Shown here in pieces: positions 34,201-44,800 of a stretch of 64,000 nt of DNA. The DNA is taken from NCBI GenBank assembly GCA_030531005.1, contig JAUMTW010000007.1, forward strand, positions 95,866-159,865, in the 5' to 3' direction. This stretch comes from Corynebacterium sp. GTDB lineage: Bacteria > Actinomycetota > Actinomycetes > Mycobacteriales > Mycobacteriaceae. The translations under genes were made by a program, and so were the position numbers. The stretch's first letter is position 1. Every line of letters begins with the position of its first letter. The notes beneath the pieces are model-generated. The model made no database searches. It saw only the letters and a program-made list of their open reading frames with translations, and was not told the DNA's origin.

Positions 34201-35697
34201 TTATTGCAGGGCAGAGGTCAAGCGGAAGAGATTGTCCACATACCGGCGCCCGAATGAACGCTCGTTCCATTCTTCCAAGGTTAAAATGTTCGAATTCTTT
34301 TTATATTCTTCGGTAAGTTCGCGCAGCTGGTGAATGAGGTTGCCGTGTGCGGTCATCAAGGTGATCTCGTAGTTCAGGCCGAAGCTGCGCATATCCATAT
34401 TGGAGCTGCCCATTGTTGCCAAAGACTCGCTACCAGCAGCGCTATAAGGATCCGCCAACATGAACTTACTATGCAGCACAATTGGCTTGTGATAGCGATA
34501 AATACGCACGCCTGCTTCAAGTAAGGCTTGGTAATAGGAGGACTGTGCGTGATCTACAGTCATTTGATCTGCTTGTTCGCTCACTAAAAGATCAACCTGC
34601 ACCCCGCGATAACATGCCGAGGTAACTGCCTCCAGCATGGATTCATCTGGAATGAAATAGGGGCTGCACATCACCAGATGATCCTTGGCGTGGTGAATCA
34701 TCGAATTGAACAGGCGCAGGTTCGGCTCGGTCATATACCCCGGACCAGACGGGATAATTTGCAATACATTGGTATCGCTATCCCGGTCATCATCGAGTGG
34801 GGGATTCGAAATGTGCTGGGTGAACTCGAGAATTTCGCCGGATTCTAAGTACCAGTCCACCGAAAACACCTGCTCTAAGTGCGAGACCACCGGGCCAGAA
34901 AGCTCGACCATAATATCGCGCCAATGCCGGCCAATGCTTACATTCTTGCGCTTGAGGTAGGACGAGTCGATAATATTTTGGCTGCCCATAAAACCCACGC
35001 GGCCATCGATGACCAACAACTTGCGGTGGTTACGCAGATCCGGGCGTCGGAAACGCCACCGCCAAGGCTTCAGCGGCAACATGAGATGCCACTGCACCCC
35101 GATTGCAGTAAGCCGTTTGCCTAAAGAGAGATAGTGCGGATACTTCCACGAACCCACCTGGTCGAAGAGTAACCGCACTGGAACCCCACGCTGAACGGCA
35201 CGTTCTAAGGCGCGAAAGAAGGGGTCCGTCACCTCATCCCAGGACATAATGTAGATTTCTATATATACATACTCGGTTGCAGTATCAATTGCCCGGGTCA
35301 TCGCTGCTAAAGACTCTTCATAGTCGGAATACAAACCATGATTTGTACCAGTCACCGCGGGGAAAGAGGTGAGAGTCCTATTCAAATGAATAATGGAGCG
35401 CACCTCAGAATCAATACGGGCTTCTGGTGGATAATCGGGCTCGGATTCCAAGGTGGTACTGATCTCTTCGATTGCCTCTCGTTGCACGCGGTGGCGGCGG
35501 CGATTGATCCACGGGCTACCCATGAGCAAGAACAGTGGCAAGCCCACATAGGGCAACAGCAAGATGGCCAGTAGCCACGCAGTTGAAGAACTGGGGCGCC
35601 GGCCTTCTGGCACAATGCCGATAGCTAAGATCTTGATGGAGTAATCAATGATCAGCAGCACGGTCTGCCAGGTAGAAAGATCAATTTGGAAACTCAT
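34201..35697 (-). CDS. cls: Cardiolipin synthase
   Basis: The 498-residue protein has two N-terminal membrane helices (about 10-30 and 37-57) and two phospholipase-D HKD motifs: NHRKLLVIDGRVGFMGSQN near residue 220 and LHSKFMLADPYSAAGSE (H-K-D) near 410, followed by GSSNMD. This is the usual bacterial two-HKD cardiolipin synthase, which joins two phosphatidylglycerols in the cytoplasmic membrane. It lies 15 bases after xthA and is probably co-transcribed with it. Confidence 0.94.
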   Translation of the reverse strand: MSFQIDLSTWQTVLLIIDYSIKILAIGIVPEGRRPSSSTAWLLAILLLPYVGLPLFLLMGSPWINRRRHRVQREAIEEISTTLESEPDYPPEARIDSEVRSIIHLNRTLTSFPAVTGTNHGLYSDYEESLAAMTRAIDTATEYVYIEIYIMSWDEVTDPFFRALERAVQRGVPVRLLFDQVGSWKYPHYLSLGKRLTAIGVQWHLMLPLKPWRWRFRRPDLRNHRKLLVIDGRVGFMGSQNIIDSSYLKRKNVSIGRHWRDIMVELSGPVVSHLEQVFSVDWYLESGEILEFTQHISNPPLDDDRDSDTNVLQIIPSGPGYMTEPNLRLFNSMIHHAKDHLVMCSPYFIPDESMLEAVTSACYRGVQVDLLVSEQADQMTVDHAQSSYYQALLEAGVRIYRYHKPIVLHSKFMLADPYSAAGSESLATMGSSNMDMRSFGLNYEITLMTAHGNLIHQLRELTEEYKKNSNILTLEEWNERSFGRRYVDNLFRLTSALQ

Positions 35698-35712
35698 GGC
35701 CGTAACTTACTT

Positions 35713-36534
35713 TTATGCTTCAAACAAGGCAGGTTGTTCCTTGGTAATTTCTTGGCGCGGCGCTGGCCAATCATAATCCACGATTACTAAGGTGTGATCG
35801 CTTGCTCCCTTACCTTCGCGCTCAGCAACATCAATCCAGGCGTGCTCCACGGGCAGATCTGGGGTGGTGAGCTGGAAATCGATGAGCATCCCCTCATTAT
35901 TTGGCCAGCGTCCGGCCGTGTAATCCCAATACGAGTAGCCCTGCTGTGGGGAAGCGACCCGCAGCCCGGCATCCATCAAGGCGGCAAAGGCCTGACGCTC
36001 TGGTTCGGTGATATGGGTCTTACCGGCAAAGAAGGTGGGATCCCAAACATTGTCGTCTTTGGGGGCGATATTAAAATCCCCCATGCACAAAAATGGGTTG
36101 TGCTCGCGGTAGCGTATGTAGTCAGCAAAGGCCGAAAGCCAGCGTAGTTTGTATTGATAGTGGCGATCAGTAATCTCACGCCCGTTTGGTACGTAGAGAC
36201 TCCACATTTCCACCCCAGCGCAGACAGCACCAACGGCGCGGGCCTCAATGTTTTGGGGCTTGGCTGGATCCTTGGCAAAGCCAGGTTGGTAGGGGAACTC
36301 GGTGCGTACATGTTCTAAGCCCACCCGGGAGATTAAAGCCACACCATTCCACTGGTTGAGCCCAAAATGGGCGACTTTATAGCCGGCAGCCTCAAGGGGT
36401 TCGAAGGGGAATTGCTCATTCTTACATTTGGTTTCTTGTAAGGCCAGTACATCGATGTCATGCCGCTCTAAGGCTGCTACAACTCGGTCGATGCGGGTAC
36501 GGACCGAGTTAATGTTCCAGGTGGCTACGCGCAT
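35713..36534 (-). CDS. xthA: Exodeoxyribonuclease III
   Basis: The 273-residue enzyme belongs to the Mg-dependent endonuclease/exonuclease/phosphatase fold. Motifs: ATWNINSVRTR at the start, LQETKCKNEQFP near residue 36, SLYVPNGRE, CMGDFNIAPKDDNVWDP near 150, and GASDHTLVIVDYDW at the end. It cleaves abasic sites and removes 3' blocking groups during base excision repair. Confidence 0.95.
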   Translation of the reverse strand: MRVATWNINSVRTRIDRVVAALERHDIDVLALQETKCKNEQFPFEPLEAAGYKVAHFGLNQWNGVALISRVGLEHVRTEFPYQPGFAKDPAKPQNIEARAVGAVCAGVEMWSLYVPNGREITDRHYQYKLRWLSAFADYIRYREHNPFLCMGDFNIAPKDDNVWDPTFFAGKTHITEPERQAFAALMDAGLRVASPQQGYSYWDYTAGRWPNNEGMLIDFQLTTPDLPVEHAWIDVAEREGKGASDHTLVIVDYDWPAPRQEITKEQPALFEA

Positions 36535-36718
36535 TCCTATACAATATCAATTTCTCTGCCGCAGGGGAGGCCACCTGGCAAAATTACTATTAGGCAAGCG
36601 CATATATTGCTGCCGGGATGGTACCATTGGTCCATACTTTTGCCGGCATGCTCTAGCGCACACACGGAACCAAATAGTGCGCGCTGTGAGAATTGCACCG
36701 GGAAACATCAGCATGCAT

Positions 36719-37825
36719 TTAGACCTGGAATGCTGCAGCATCTTTGAGTACAGCATAGTGATGCCGATGATGCTCTACAAAGCCTAAAGATTCATACAAT
36801 TTTTGCCCGGCCACATTCGAGGCGACCACTTGCAAATATGCAGTATGCGCCCCATGTGCGACACCCCAGTGCAACATGTATTGGCCCAATGCGCGGCCTA
36901 ATCCTTGGCGGCGAAAATCTGGATCTACCTCCACGGCAGAAAAACCTAAATAGCCATCCGTAATCGTGGCGCGCGTAATGGCAACAGTGCGCTGGGTAGC
37001 GGTGTGCACTATGCGGCCAAAACCTAGGATGCCTTGGATTTGTCGTTGCAATAATTCCAAAGCCTGTTGCGGCAGTGGGGTACCCCGGAAGTTATAACGG
37101 GCGAGCCAAGCAGCATCCGGCTGCTCCAAGACCTCTGCATGGAACCCTTCGGGCACCGTCGCCGGCGGTAGAGGTAGGGGTACAGGGCTCATTGGAGTGC
37201 GCTGCGCTCTCGTGTTGCTGGCCTGGCTGCTACTGCCAGCAGGGGTGCCTGTGCTGACATCTGGGGCAGCAGCTGGCAAAGGGCGCGTGAGCACGAGAAT
37301 TTCTGGGCCAAATTCCCACGCCGGGGGTTGACACAAACCGGCTGCACTACGGGCAATACGTTCAGGCAATAACACTTGAACTGGGAGATCGTGGCGCTGA
37401 TAAAAGGAAAGGATCTCATCCCACGGCACGGCAGCAAGTCCGGCTGATGCCCCTAAGGGGGCAGCGGAATTAGAGCGCTCCGTAATACCGTCGCCAGCGC
37501 GTAAGAGCCACTGGCCATCACTGGTCCATTCATGCGCGATACCGGGGAAGGCTGCTGCGGTGGCAATCTCAATCGCTCGAATTTCGGAATTGCGTACGCG
37601 ACGCGGGCTGAGTTTCTTGATGATGACCACAGCGTCCTGGGCAATACTGATACTTGGCAGCGTCGATGGAAAACCCCCCACGCTTTGAGGGCGTATCTCT
37701 AAGGTTTCTGGATCACATGCGGTGATATGGCCGATGACATCACTATGAACCCCATTGCCAAGATCGCGGCGTACGACCACTCGATCCCCAACGTTGACCT
37801 CATCAGAGCGAAAAATATAGGACAC
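36719..37825 (-). CDS. GNAT acetyltransferase, corynebacterial N-acetylglutamate synthase type
   Basis: The 368-residue protein has an N-terminal SH3/KOW-like beta domain (1-75, VNVGDRVVVRRDLGNGVHSDVIGHI), a middle region, an Ala/Ser/Pro-rich linker (about 190-225) and a C-terminal GNAT domain with VEVDPDFRRQGLGRALGQYML (acetyl-CoA pyrophosphate loop) and GQKLYESLGFVEHHR. Architecture and position between xthA and def match the C. glutamicum protein reported as a new type of N-acetylglutamate synthase, the first step of arginine synthesis. Equivalence is inferred from that context; the start ATG at 37825 gives a family-like N-terminus. Confidence 0.82.
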   Translation of the reverse strand: MSYIFRSDEVNVGDRVVVRRDLGNGVHSDVIGHITACDPETLEIRPQSVGGFPSTLPSISIAQDAVVIIKKLSPRRVRNSEIRAIEIATAAAFPGIAHEWTSDGQWLLRAGDGITERSNSAAPLGASAGLAAVPWDEILSFYQRHDLPVQVLLPERIARSAAGLCQPPAWEFGPEILVLTRPLPAAAPDVSTGTPAGSSSQASNTRAQRTPMSPVPLPLPPATVPEGFHAEVLEQPDAAWLARYNFRGTPLPQQALELLQRQIQGILGFGRIVHTATQRTVAITRATITDGYLGFSAVEVDPDFRRQGLGRALGQYMLHWGVAHGAHTAYLQVVASNVAGQKLYESLGFVEHHRHHYAVLKDAAAFQV

Positions 37826-37948
37826 CGCGCATCCATCCTTTCAAAACCGCTGCCACCAAGCGGTGCTTCAGAGAGCCCAGACCAGAAACATTGTGGGCTA
37901 GGGCAGCAGGCACTGTGAGCTATAAAGCTGGAAAGTTGTGTGGAAAAC

Positions 37949-38548
37949 TTATTCCACCTCGTGATCATCCCAGCCGAAGGGGTCTGGATCTACCCCTGGC
38001 AGCCAGGATTGGCCGGCTTCAGTCCAACCTTCCTGCTTAATGGCTTTCTTTGCCTTGCGGGCCCACCGTCCAACCAACATATCGGTGTATGCAAAGCCAT
38101 CCAGGTGCCCAACCTCATGCTGCAAGCAGCGGGCAAAGAAGCCAGTGCCACTAATGGTGACCGCTTCGCCGTGCTCATTCACCCCGGTGACCTCAGCGAA
38201 GTCTGCACGACCGGTGGGGAAACTCATCCCAGGAACAGAGAGGCAGCCTTCTTCATCGCTGCCGTCATCATTAGGCATGGTCTCCGGAATTTCGGAGGTG
38301 TGCAACACCGGATTAATCACACACCCGCGGTACATCTTGCCGTCATCATCCGGGCAGTTGTAGACGAACAGCCGCCAAGGAACACCAACCTGGTTCGCAG
38401 CTAGGCCTACGCCGTGGGCGCGGTCCATGGTCTCGTACATATCTGCAATCAGGGTTTGGACTTCTGCGGATGCAACATCTGCAGTGACTTCTTGGGTGGG
38501 GTTATGCAATACAGGATCGCCGTAGATCACAATGGGACGAATGGTCAT
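37949..38548 (-). CDS. def: Peptide deformylase
   Basis: The 199-residue metalloenzyme removes the formyl group from nascent proteins. All three signature motifs are present: [18 protein letters not shown] and QHEVGHLDG (metal ligands Cys and two His, catalytic Glu). The C-terminal extension ([18 protein letters not shown]) is typical of actinobacterial type-1 enzymes. The gene is divergent from the DUF3263 gene with only 16 bases between start codons. Confidence 0.96.
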   Translation of the reverse strand: MTIRPIVIYGDPVLHNPTQEVTADVASAEVQTLIADMYETMDRAHGVGLAANQVGVPWRLFVYNCPDDDGKMYRGCVINPVLHTSEIPETMPNDDGSDEEGCLSVPGMSFPTGRADFAEVTGVNEHGEAVTISGTGFFARCLQHEVGHLDGFAYTDMLVGRWARKAKKAIKQEGWTEAGQSWLPGVDPDPFGWDDHEVE

Positions 38549-38564
38549 ACATTACAGTGTAGGC

Positions 38565-39161
38565 ATGACCGCTCGGAAAGACCCCATTAACCCAAAACAC
38601 CCGCAAGGGATGGGGCGATCAGACGAACAACCTGATCTGCTTGCTGATTTTCTTGTGGCTAAAAATGCAGAAGCCTCGGCAAGTTCGGCAACCTCGGCAG
38701 TTGGAGCAGGATCTGAAGCAAAAACAACTGCAGGAAGGGAAGCAGATTTTCACATAACCGATGCCCAACCTGGTGCCGCACACCCCGTGAAATCTCGCCC
38801 AGCGAAACCTCATGCCGCAAATGCCGTGATAGCAACGGAAGCTGCAACCGAAGATGAAGGTGAGCCTCCGGTACCACCGGCTCCAGATCCTGCAGAATCC
38901 CCGGCATCTGATGTCCCCAAGCCAGATCCTGGTATCGCCTTGGTGCGGTTTGAAATGACGGCACCGACCCAACGCGGGCGGAAAGAAGATGCTATTCGCC
39001 ACCGCTTTGGCCTGTCCATGCCGCAGTACTATTACCGGCTGCGGCAAGCATTAGATTCACCCGTGGTATCCCAAGAATTGCCCGCAGAGGTTGCCTTCTT
39101 ACGCAAACGCCGTAGTAGGCGCGCCGACTTCCATTCCCAAGGAAAGCCCAACGTGCTTTAG
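38565..39161 (+). CDS. DUF3263 protein
   Basis: The 198-residue protein has a long low-complexity N-terminus and a conserved C-terminal DUF3263 domain (about 125-190: KEDAIRHRFGLSMPQYYYRLRQAL, then RRRSRRADF), a short helical region resembling a helix-turn-helix that is found in actinobacteria next to def and a LytR_C gene. Function unknown; DNA or RNA binding is plausible from the basic C-terminus. ATG 38565 lies 16 bases from the divergent def start, so the mRNA may be nearly leaderless. Confidence 0.85.
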   Translation: MTARKDPINPKHPQGMGRSDEQPDLLADFLVAKNAEASASSATSAVGAGSEAKTTAGREADFHITDAQPGAAHPVKSRPAKPHAANAVIATEAATEDEGEPPVPPAPDPAESPASDVPKPDPGIALVRFEMTAPTQRGRKEDAIRHRFGLSMPQYYYRLRQALDSPVVSQELPAEVAFLRKRRSRRADFHSQGKPNVL

Positions 39162-39171
39162 AATTGGCAAT

Positions 39172-39987
39172 GTGACGAAACGTGATCCAGAATTCCCCGA
39201 GAACGAACTTAGCGATGCCGCAGCCCTGCCGCACTTTGATGAGTTCCGCGATTATGAGCAATTCGACGATTATCACGAGGATGATCCTCAAGTAGCTGCA
39301 GAAACTGCTGTCGGAGCAAGCCCAGTCGCAGCTGATGGCGCCGGGGTTGCAGACGATGGCGAAGGGGAGGCAGCGGGTGCTGCCGCAGCTACTACCGCGC
39401 GTCCGAAGCGCACCATTCCGTTGCGTGGCCTGGCCATGATCTTGATTACCGTAGCAGTGTTGCTCGTGGCCTGGGGTATTTTTGCCACCATCTCTAATGA
39501 TGACGATGCTGATACCCCGGCAGAGACTACCGCATCGGAAGCACCCATATCGCCAGTTGAAAGTGGCGTTATCGGTACCGATGGCCAGGTGCCACCAGTT
39601 GAAGGGGCAGATCCTGCCGCCCCAGCACCTGATGCTGATCCGGCCGCCGAGAATGCGGATACTGCTGCCGAAGATGCTGGTGCTGCTGATGCTGCTGCAG
39701 GTGCTCAGGCAACCGATCCGTATCAAGTTGACGTGCTGAATAACTCCATGGTCCAAGGCTTAGCTGCAGATGTTGCAGCAACGTTAGAGGCCAGTGGCTA
39801 CCCTGTGGCTGAAGTCGGTAACTATGCTTCCGGTGTGGTACCGCAGACCACGGTGTACTTCGACAGCAGTAAGGAAGGGGCTGAAGCCCAGGCCCGTGAG
39901 ATTGCTGATCAGCTAGGTGGTATCGCTGCACCCCAGGATGCTGGTACCCCTGCAGGCAACACCGTCGTGGTCGTGCTTGCCGGCTAA
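39172..39987 (+). CDS. LytR C-terminal-domain membrane protein
   Basis: The 271-residue protein is a type II membrane protein: an acidic cytoplasmic N-terminus, a basic flank (ARPKRTIPLRG), one membrane helix (AMILITVAVLLVAWGIFA near 85-102), a Pro/Ala/Asp-rich spacer and a LytR_C domain (about 182-270: YQVDVLNNSMVQGLAADVAATLEASGYPVAEV, then TTVYFDSS). LytR_C domains occur in LCP cell-wall ligases and as stand-alone anchored proteins in corynebacteria. GTG 39172 lies 10 bases after the DUF3263 stop, so the genes are coupled. Confidence 0.85.
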   Translation: MTKRDPEFPENELSDAAALPHFDEFRDYEQFDDYHEDDPQVAAETAVGASPVAADGAGVADDGEGEAAGAAAATTARPKRTIPLRGLAMILITVAVLLVAWGIFATISNDDDADTPAETTASEAPISPVESGVIGTDGQVPPVEGADPAAPAPDADPAAENADTAAEDAGAADAAAGAQATDPYQVDVLNNSMVQGLAADVAATLEASGYPVAEVGNYASGVVPQTTVYFDSSKEGAEAQAREIADQLGGIAAPQDAGTPAGNTVVVVLAG

Positions 39988-40097
39988 AAACCTGCGCCAT
40001 CACTTATTTTCAGCGCACACAACCTGCCACCTGATTCCGAGTCGTAGAGATGAGTGCAGGGTGGGTGCGCCTTTACAGAATTGCCTCACAGAATTGG

Positions 40098-41267
40098 ATG
40101 AGCCACGTGGCACCTCATACTGCGGACATCTCCGCCCAACCATTTAACGCTTCACCACGGCCCACCCTGGGCGTGGAATGGGAGCTGGCCTTAGCCGATC
40201 CCGAAACCCGAGACTTAGTGCCTTATGCCGCTCAAGTTATCGAGATCGTTAAGCAGCGCCACCCGGAGGTGCATTTAGAGCGTGAATTCCTCCAAAACAC
40301 CGTGGAACTTGTCACCGGGGTGTGCGATACCGTGCCACAGGCCGTGGCGGAATTGCGCCATGATTTAGCAGCTGTTCAAGAAGCCGCTGATGAGTTGGGC
40401 TTGCGTTTGTGGTCGAGCGGATCGCATCCTTTCTCGGATTTCCGGGAGCAGGCGGTCAGTTCCAAGGGCTCGTATAACGAGATCATTGCGCGCACTCAGT
40501 ATTGGGGCAACCAGATGCTTATTTGGGGTATCCACGTGCACGTTGGTATCTCGGATAAAGAGCGCGTGTGGCCGATTATCAATGCTATGCTCACGCTCTA
40601 CCCGCACTTGCTGGCGCTGACTGCCTCCTCACCAGGATGGGACGGCATCGATACTGGCTATGCTTCGAATCGCACCATGCTGTATCAGCAGCTGCCTACG
40701 GCTGGCATCCCATACCAATTTCAAAATTGGGAGCAGTGGGAGTCGTATATGCATGACCAAGAAAAGTCGGGCGTTATTAATCACACCGGCTCCATGCACT
40801 TTGACATTCGTCCAGCAGGTAAATTCGGCACTATTGAGGTTCGCATTTGCGATTCCACTTCGAACCTCACTGAGCTGTCTGCCTTGGTGGCACTGACGCA
40901 TTGTCTGGTGGTTTACTTCGATCGCATGATTGATCGGGGGGAGGCCTTGCCTTCCTTGCAGGATTGGCACAATGCCGAAAATAAGTGGCGAGCTGCCCGT
41001 TATGGCATGGAAGCAATCGTGATTACCTCCCGGGATACCGATGAGCGTTTGGTTACCGATGAGCTGCGCGATTGGGTTGAGCGCCTGCATCCGCTGGCTG
41101 AGGAATTGGGGTGTGCTGCGGAGCTAGAAGAAGTGCTCATCATCGTTGAAAAAGGGGCTGGGTATCAGCGTCAGCGCCGTATCTATGAGGAGACCGGTTC
41201 TTGGATTCCTGCCGTAGATGCCACAATCGCGGAGATGGATACCTTCAAAGCCGCTGAAGCAGAGTAG
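40098..41267 (+). CDS. YbdK-type carboxylate-amine ligase (glutamate-cysteine ligase 2 family)
   Basis: The 389-residue protein belongs to the GCS2 family: [17 protein letters not shown] at the start, [55 protein letters not shown] and [22 protein letters not shown]. These enzymes form a gamma-glutamyl amide with weak glutamate-cysteine ligase activity; the true substrate in corynebacteria is unknown, as these organisms use mycothiol. I prefer ATG 40098; an in-frame ATG at 40050 adds 16 residues and neither has a clear ribosome-binding site. Confidence 0.88.
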   Translation: MSHVAPHTADISAQPFNASPRPTLGVEWELALADPETRDLVPYAAQVIEIVKQRHPEVHLEREFLQNTVELVTGVCDTVPQAVAELRHDLAAVQEAADELGLRLWSSGSHPFSDFREQAVSSKGSYNEIIARTQYWGNQMLIWGIHVHVGISDKERVWPIINAMLTLYPHLLALTASSPGWDGIDTGYASNRTMLYQQLPTAGIPYQFQNWEQWESYMHDQEKSGVINHTGSMHFDIRPAGKFGTIEVRICDSTSNLTELSALVALTHCLVVYFDRMIDRGEALPSLQDWHNAENKWRAARYGMEAIVITSRDTDERLVTDELRDWVERLHPLAEELGCAAELEEVLIIVEKGAGYQRQRRIYEETGSWIPAVDATIAEMDTFKAAEAE

Positions 41268-41832
41268 ATATCTGAAGCACAGTAGCTACCCGAAGCATTG
41301 CGAGCACCGATGGTGCCTGTGCGGTGATTATACGACACTTCTTAGCGTGTACTGTGTGTTTGCCACTGCATGATTTTTGCCGGGGTGGGATGCTGGGCGT
41401 AGCCCTCCCCACCCCGGCTTTGTGATGGTTTGAGTTAGGGGTGTATGAGCGGGAAAGGCATCCAGTGCAAGCAGGTCTAGAGAGCCGGTGAGATCGAAAC
41501 CAGCCGCATAGTATGTTGAGCGTCTTTGGTGGTTTGATCCCGAGTGAGATAAGTGACTTCGTAGAGCCATGAGACTTGGACGGTGCTGCGAAGGTATGAA
41601 ATCGACAAGTATTGCTCGGTGGATGGTTTTTAGGTGCGTTGCACCCGTTAAGGGCATTTTTGGGACTAAAATGAGTTGGATTCGACCAATTTTGTGTGCT
41701 GTCACGCAGCAGTGCCGCATACGCAGTGCTGCTTGAGGCATACCAGGTGAGAAACGTTTGCTGCGATCCTTTCCAGAGCCAGCCCTCCTTGGAGTACCGC
41801 AGTAGGCAAAGAGAGAGAAAGTTCGTAGAACC
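41268..41832. other. Gene-free gap at a probable synteny breakpoint
   Basis: These 565 bases between the carboxylate-amine ligase and pks13 hold no gene and no trace of fadD32. They contain an imperfect 18-base duplication (GAAGCAnAGTAG at 41257-41287) and one strong hairpin. The promoter of pks13 must lie in the last 400 bases; I cannot place it. Confidence 0.5.
41379..41424 (+). terminator. Strong GC hairpin before pks13
   Basis: Perfect 11-bp stem GCCGGGGTGGG/CCCACCCCGGC followed by TTTGTG. It separates the YbdK-type gene from pks13. Confidence 0.75.
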
Positions 41833-44800
41833 TTGACGCAGCATGCAGCCCCGGATGCCTCGATAACCACCCCACACACTACTGCTGAATGGCAAGAATG
41901 GGTAGCCGGATGGATCCAGCACACTACCGGGCTGTCAGCTGCAGAGCTCAGTGTTGATGCGCCTCTGCAGTCTTTAGGGCTTTCTTCACGCGATGTGGTT
42001 ATCCTTGCTGGCGAAATCGAGCGCACCGCAGGCATCAATATCGATGCCACTGTGGCTTACCAGTATCCAACCATCGCAGCCCTGGCGGCTTTTTTAAGCT
42101 CCGGTGGTCCTGCAACACAGCAGAGTATACCTGCAGCTGCAACTCCCAGCACCAGCTCGGGTAGCCAGCAGTTCGCTTCCCAGCATGATATTGCGATTGT
42201 GGGTATGGCTGGGCGCTACCCAGGTGCTGCAGATACCGATGAAATGTGGCGAATGTTCTTAGAAGGCCGCGATGGCTTAGGGCCGTTACCGGTGGGACGT
42301 TGGTCGGAGTATGCGGGGGATCCCGTAGTCAGCCAAAAAATTGATAGCACTCATCTGACCGCAGGTTATTTGGATGATATTGCAGATTTTGATGCTGAAT
42401 TCTTTGGGCTTTCCCCCGTCGAAGCCGCCAATATGGATCCGCAGCAGCGCATTATGCTGGAGCTGACTTGGCGGGCCTTAGAACATGCCAATATTGCTGC
42501 CTCTAAACTGCGCGGCGCCCAGGTGGGCGTATATGTGGGGTCGGTCAATAATGACTACGGCATGCTCATTTCTGCCGACCCAGAAGCTGTTCACCCCTAT
42601 GCGGTTACTGGTAATTCCTCGGCGATTATTCCGAACCGTATTTCCTATGCGTTCGACTTCCGCGGGCCGTCGATCAGCGTGGATACTGCCTGTTCCTCCT
42701 CGCTAGTGGCTACCCACCAGGCTGTGCGGGATTTGCGCAATGGGGATGCCGATGTGGCCATTGCCGGTGGTATTAACATCATGGCGCATCCGTTTGTGAC
42801 TACGAGTTTTGGCACGCTTGGGGTACTCAGCCCCACCGGTAAGATTCACGCTTTCTCTGATGATGCCGATGGTTTCGTGCGTTCTGATGGCGCAGGCGTA
42901 TTGGTCTTAAAGCGCGTGGCTGATGCGGTAGCTACTGGTGATCGTATTTTGGCAGTGATTAAAGGTTCGGCGGTTAATTCCGATGGCCACTCGAATGGGC
43001 TCACCGCACCGAACCCAGATGCCCAGATTGCGGTACTGCAACGCGCCTATGCCGATGCCGGAGTAAGCCCTACGGAAGTGGACTTCGTCGATGCCCACGG
43101 TACTGGCACCATTTTGGGCGATCCTATTGAAGCCCAAGCACTCGGGGCTGTCCTAGGTGCAGGACGTCGCACAGAGCACCCGTTGTTATTGGCGAGTGCC
43201 AAGACTAACTTTGGCCACACAGAGTCTGCTGCTGGTAGTGCTAGCTTGATTAAAACGGTGTTGGCTATGCAAGAAGATGTTTTGCCAGCATCCTTGCACT
43301 TCAATGCGCCGAATCCGTACATCGATTTTGATGCCAATCACTTAGAAGTTATCCAAGACCCCCGCGAATGGCCAGAGTATTCTGGGCATAAGCTTGCCGG
43401 TGTTTCTGGATTTGGTTTTGGCGGCACCAATGCGCATGTAGTTCTCAGTGATTTCCAACCAGCTGATTATCCTGAGCTGGCAACACCAGTAAACCTAGCG
43501 AACCCAGCGAACCCAGCGAGCCCAGCGGGCCACGCGAAGAGCTCCGTAAACGCAGCAAGCCCAGCGAATAAAGGCATTTCAACAACTCCGGAGCAGCAAA
43601 CAATTCCAGCAGGCCTGGATGATTTTGCTATTACTGCGGTGCGTAATCCTAACCAAGGCCCGCAACTTGGCCAGGGGGCGGCACAACTGTCTGATACAGA
43701 GGTTCTGTTGCCTGTTTCTGGATTGGTAGCCTCGCGCATGCGCATAGCTGCGCACACCTTAGCGAGTGCGCTTGCAGAAAGTGTCGATAGCGAATTGCCG
43801 ATGATCGCGCGTAGCCTGGCCCACCAAAACCAAGGTCGCGCTCGAGCAGTGGTGCAGGCTAGCACCGCTGCTGATGCAGTCCGCCGCCTGGAGCTCGTGG
43901 CACAGGGGAAGGCCGCCCCGGGGGTGAGCTTTGCCAATGGTCCTCAAACTATGGGACCAGTTTTTGTGTACTCCGGTTTTGGATCTCAACACCGCAAGAT
44001 GGCTAAGGAGCTCTATGAGCTTTCGAGCATTTTTGCTGCGCGTCTTGCAGAGCTCGATGAATATGTGCAGGCCGAGTCGGGCTGGTCTGCAGTAGAACTG
44101 ATCCTCGATGACTCGCGCACGTATGACACTGAGTCTGCTCAGGTTGTCATCACAGTCATCCAGATCGCACTCACCGATTTCCTGGCAGCCCTGGGTGCGC
44201 GCCCAGCGGCTGTAATGGGTATGTCCATGGGCGAGATTGCCGCAGCCTATGCCGCCGGGGGCTTGAGTGCCGAAGACGCCCTGCGTATTGCCTCGCATCG
44301 CTCGCGGCTGATGGGGGAAGGGGAGAAGTCCTTAAGCGAAGATCAGCTTGGGGCCATGGCCCTAGTGGAATTCGCTGCCGCAGATCTAGATATTTTTATT
44401 TCCGAAAACCCGGAATTTGCAGGTATTGAACCGGCAGTCTACGCAGGTCCTGGCATGACAACCGTAGGCGGACCGCGCCAGGCGGTGAAAAAACTCGTCG
44501 AGCTGTTGGAATCCCAGCAGAAGTTTGCTCGTCTGCTTGATGTCAAGGGCGCTGGACACACCAGTGCAGTTGATCCAATCATGGGTGAGTTGAGCGCGGA
44601 AATCGCCGATATTCAGCCCCAGCCATTACGCATCCCGCTGTTTAGCTCTGTGGACCGCAACGAAGTTTATCCAGCCGGGGCACTTGTGCATGATGCCGAC
44701 TACTTCTTGCGCTGCACCCGTCAGCCGGTGTGGTTTAGCGATGCCACCACCCAAGCCTTTGCCCATGGGCATCAGATGTTAGTGGAGATTTCTGCGCATC

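Noticed and set aside
41245..41922. Minus-strand frame across the gap before pks13, checked as a fadD32 remnant
   Set aside because: No acyl-AMP ligase motif in any frame; composition is that of non-coding DNA.
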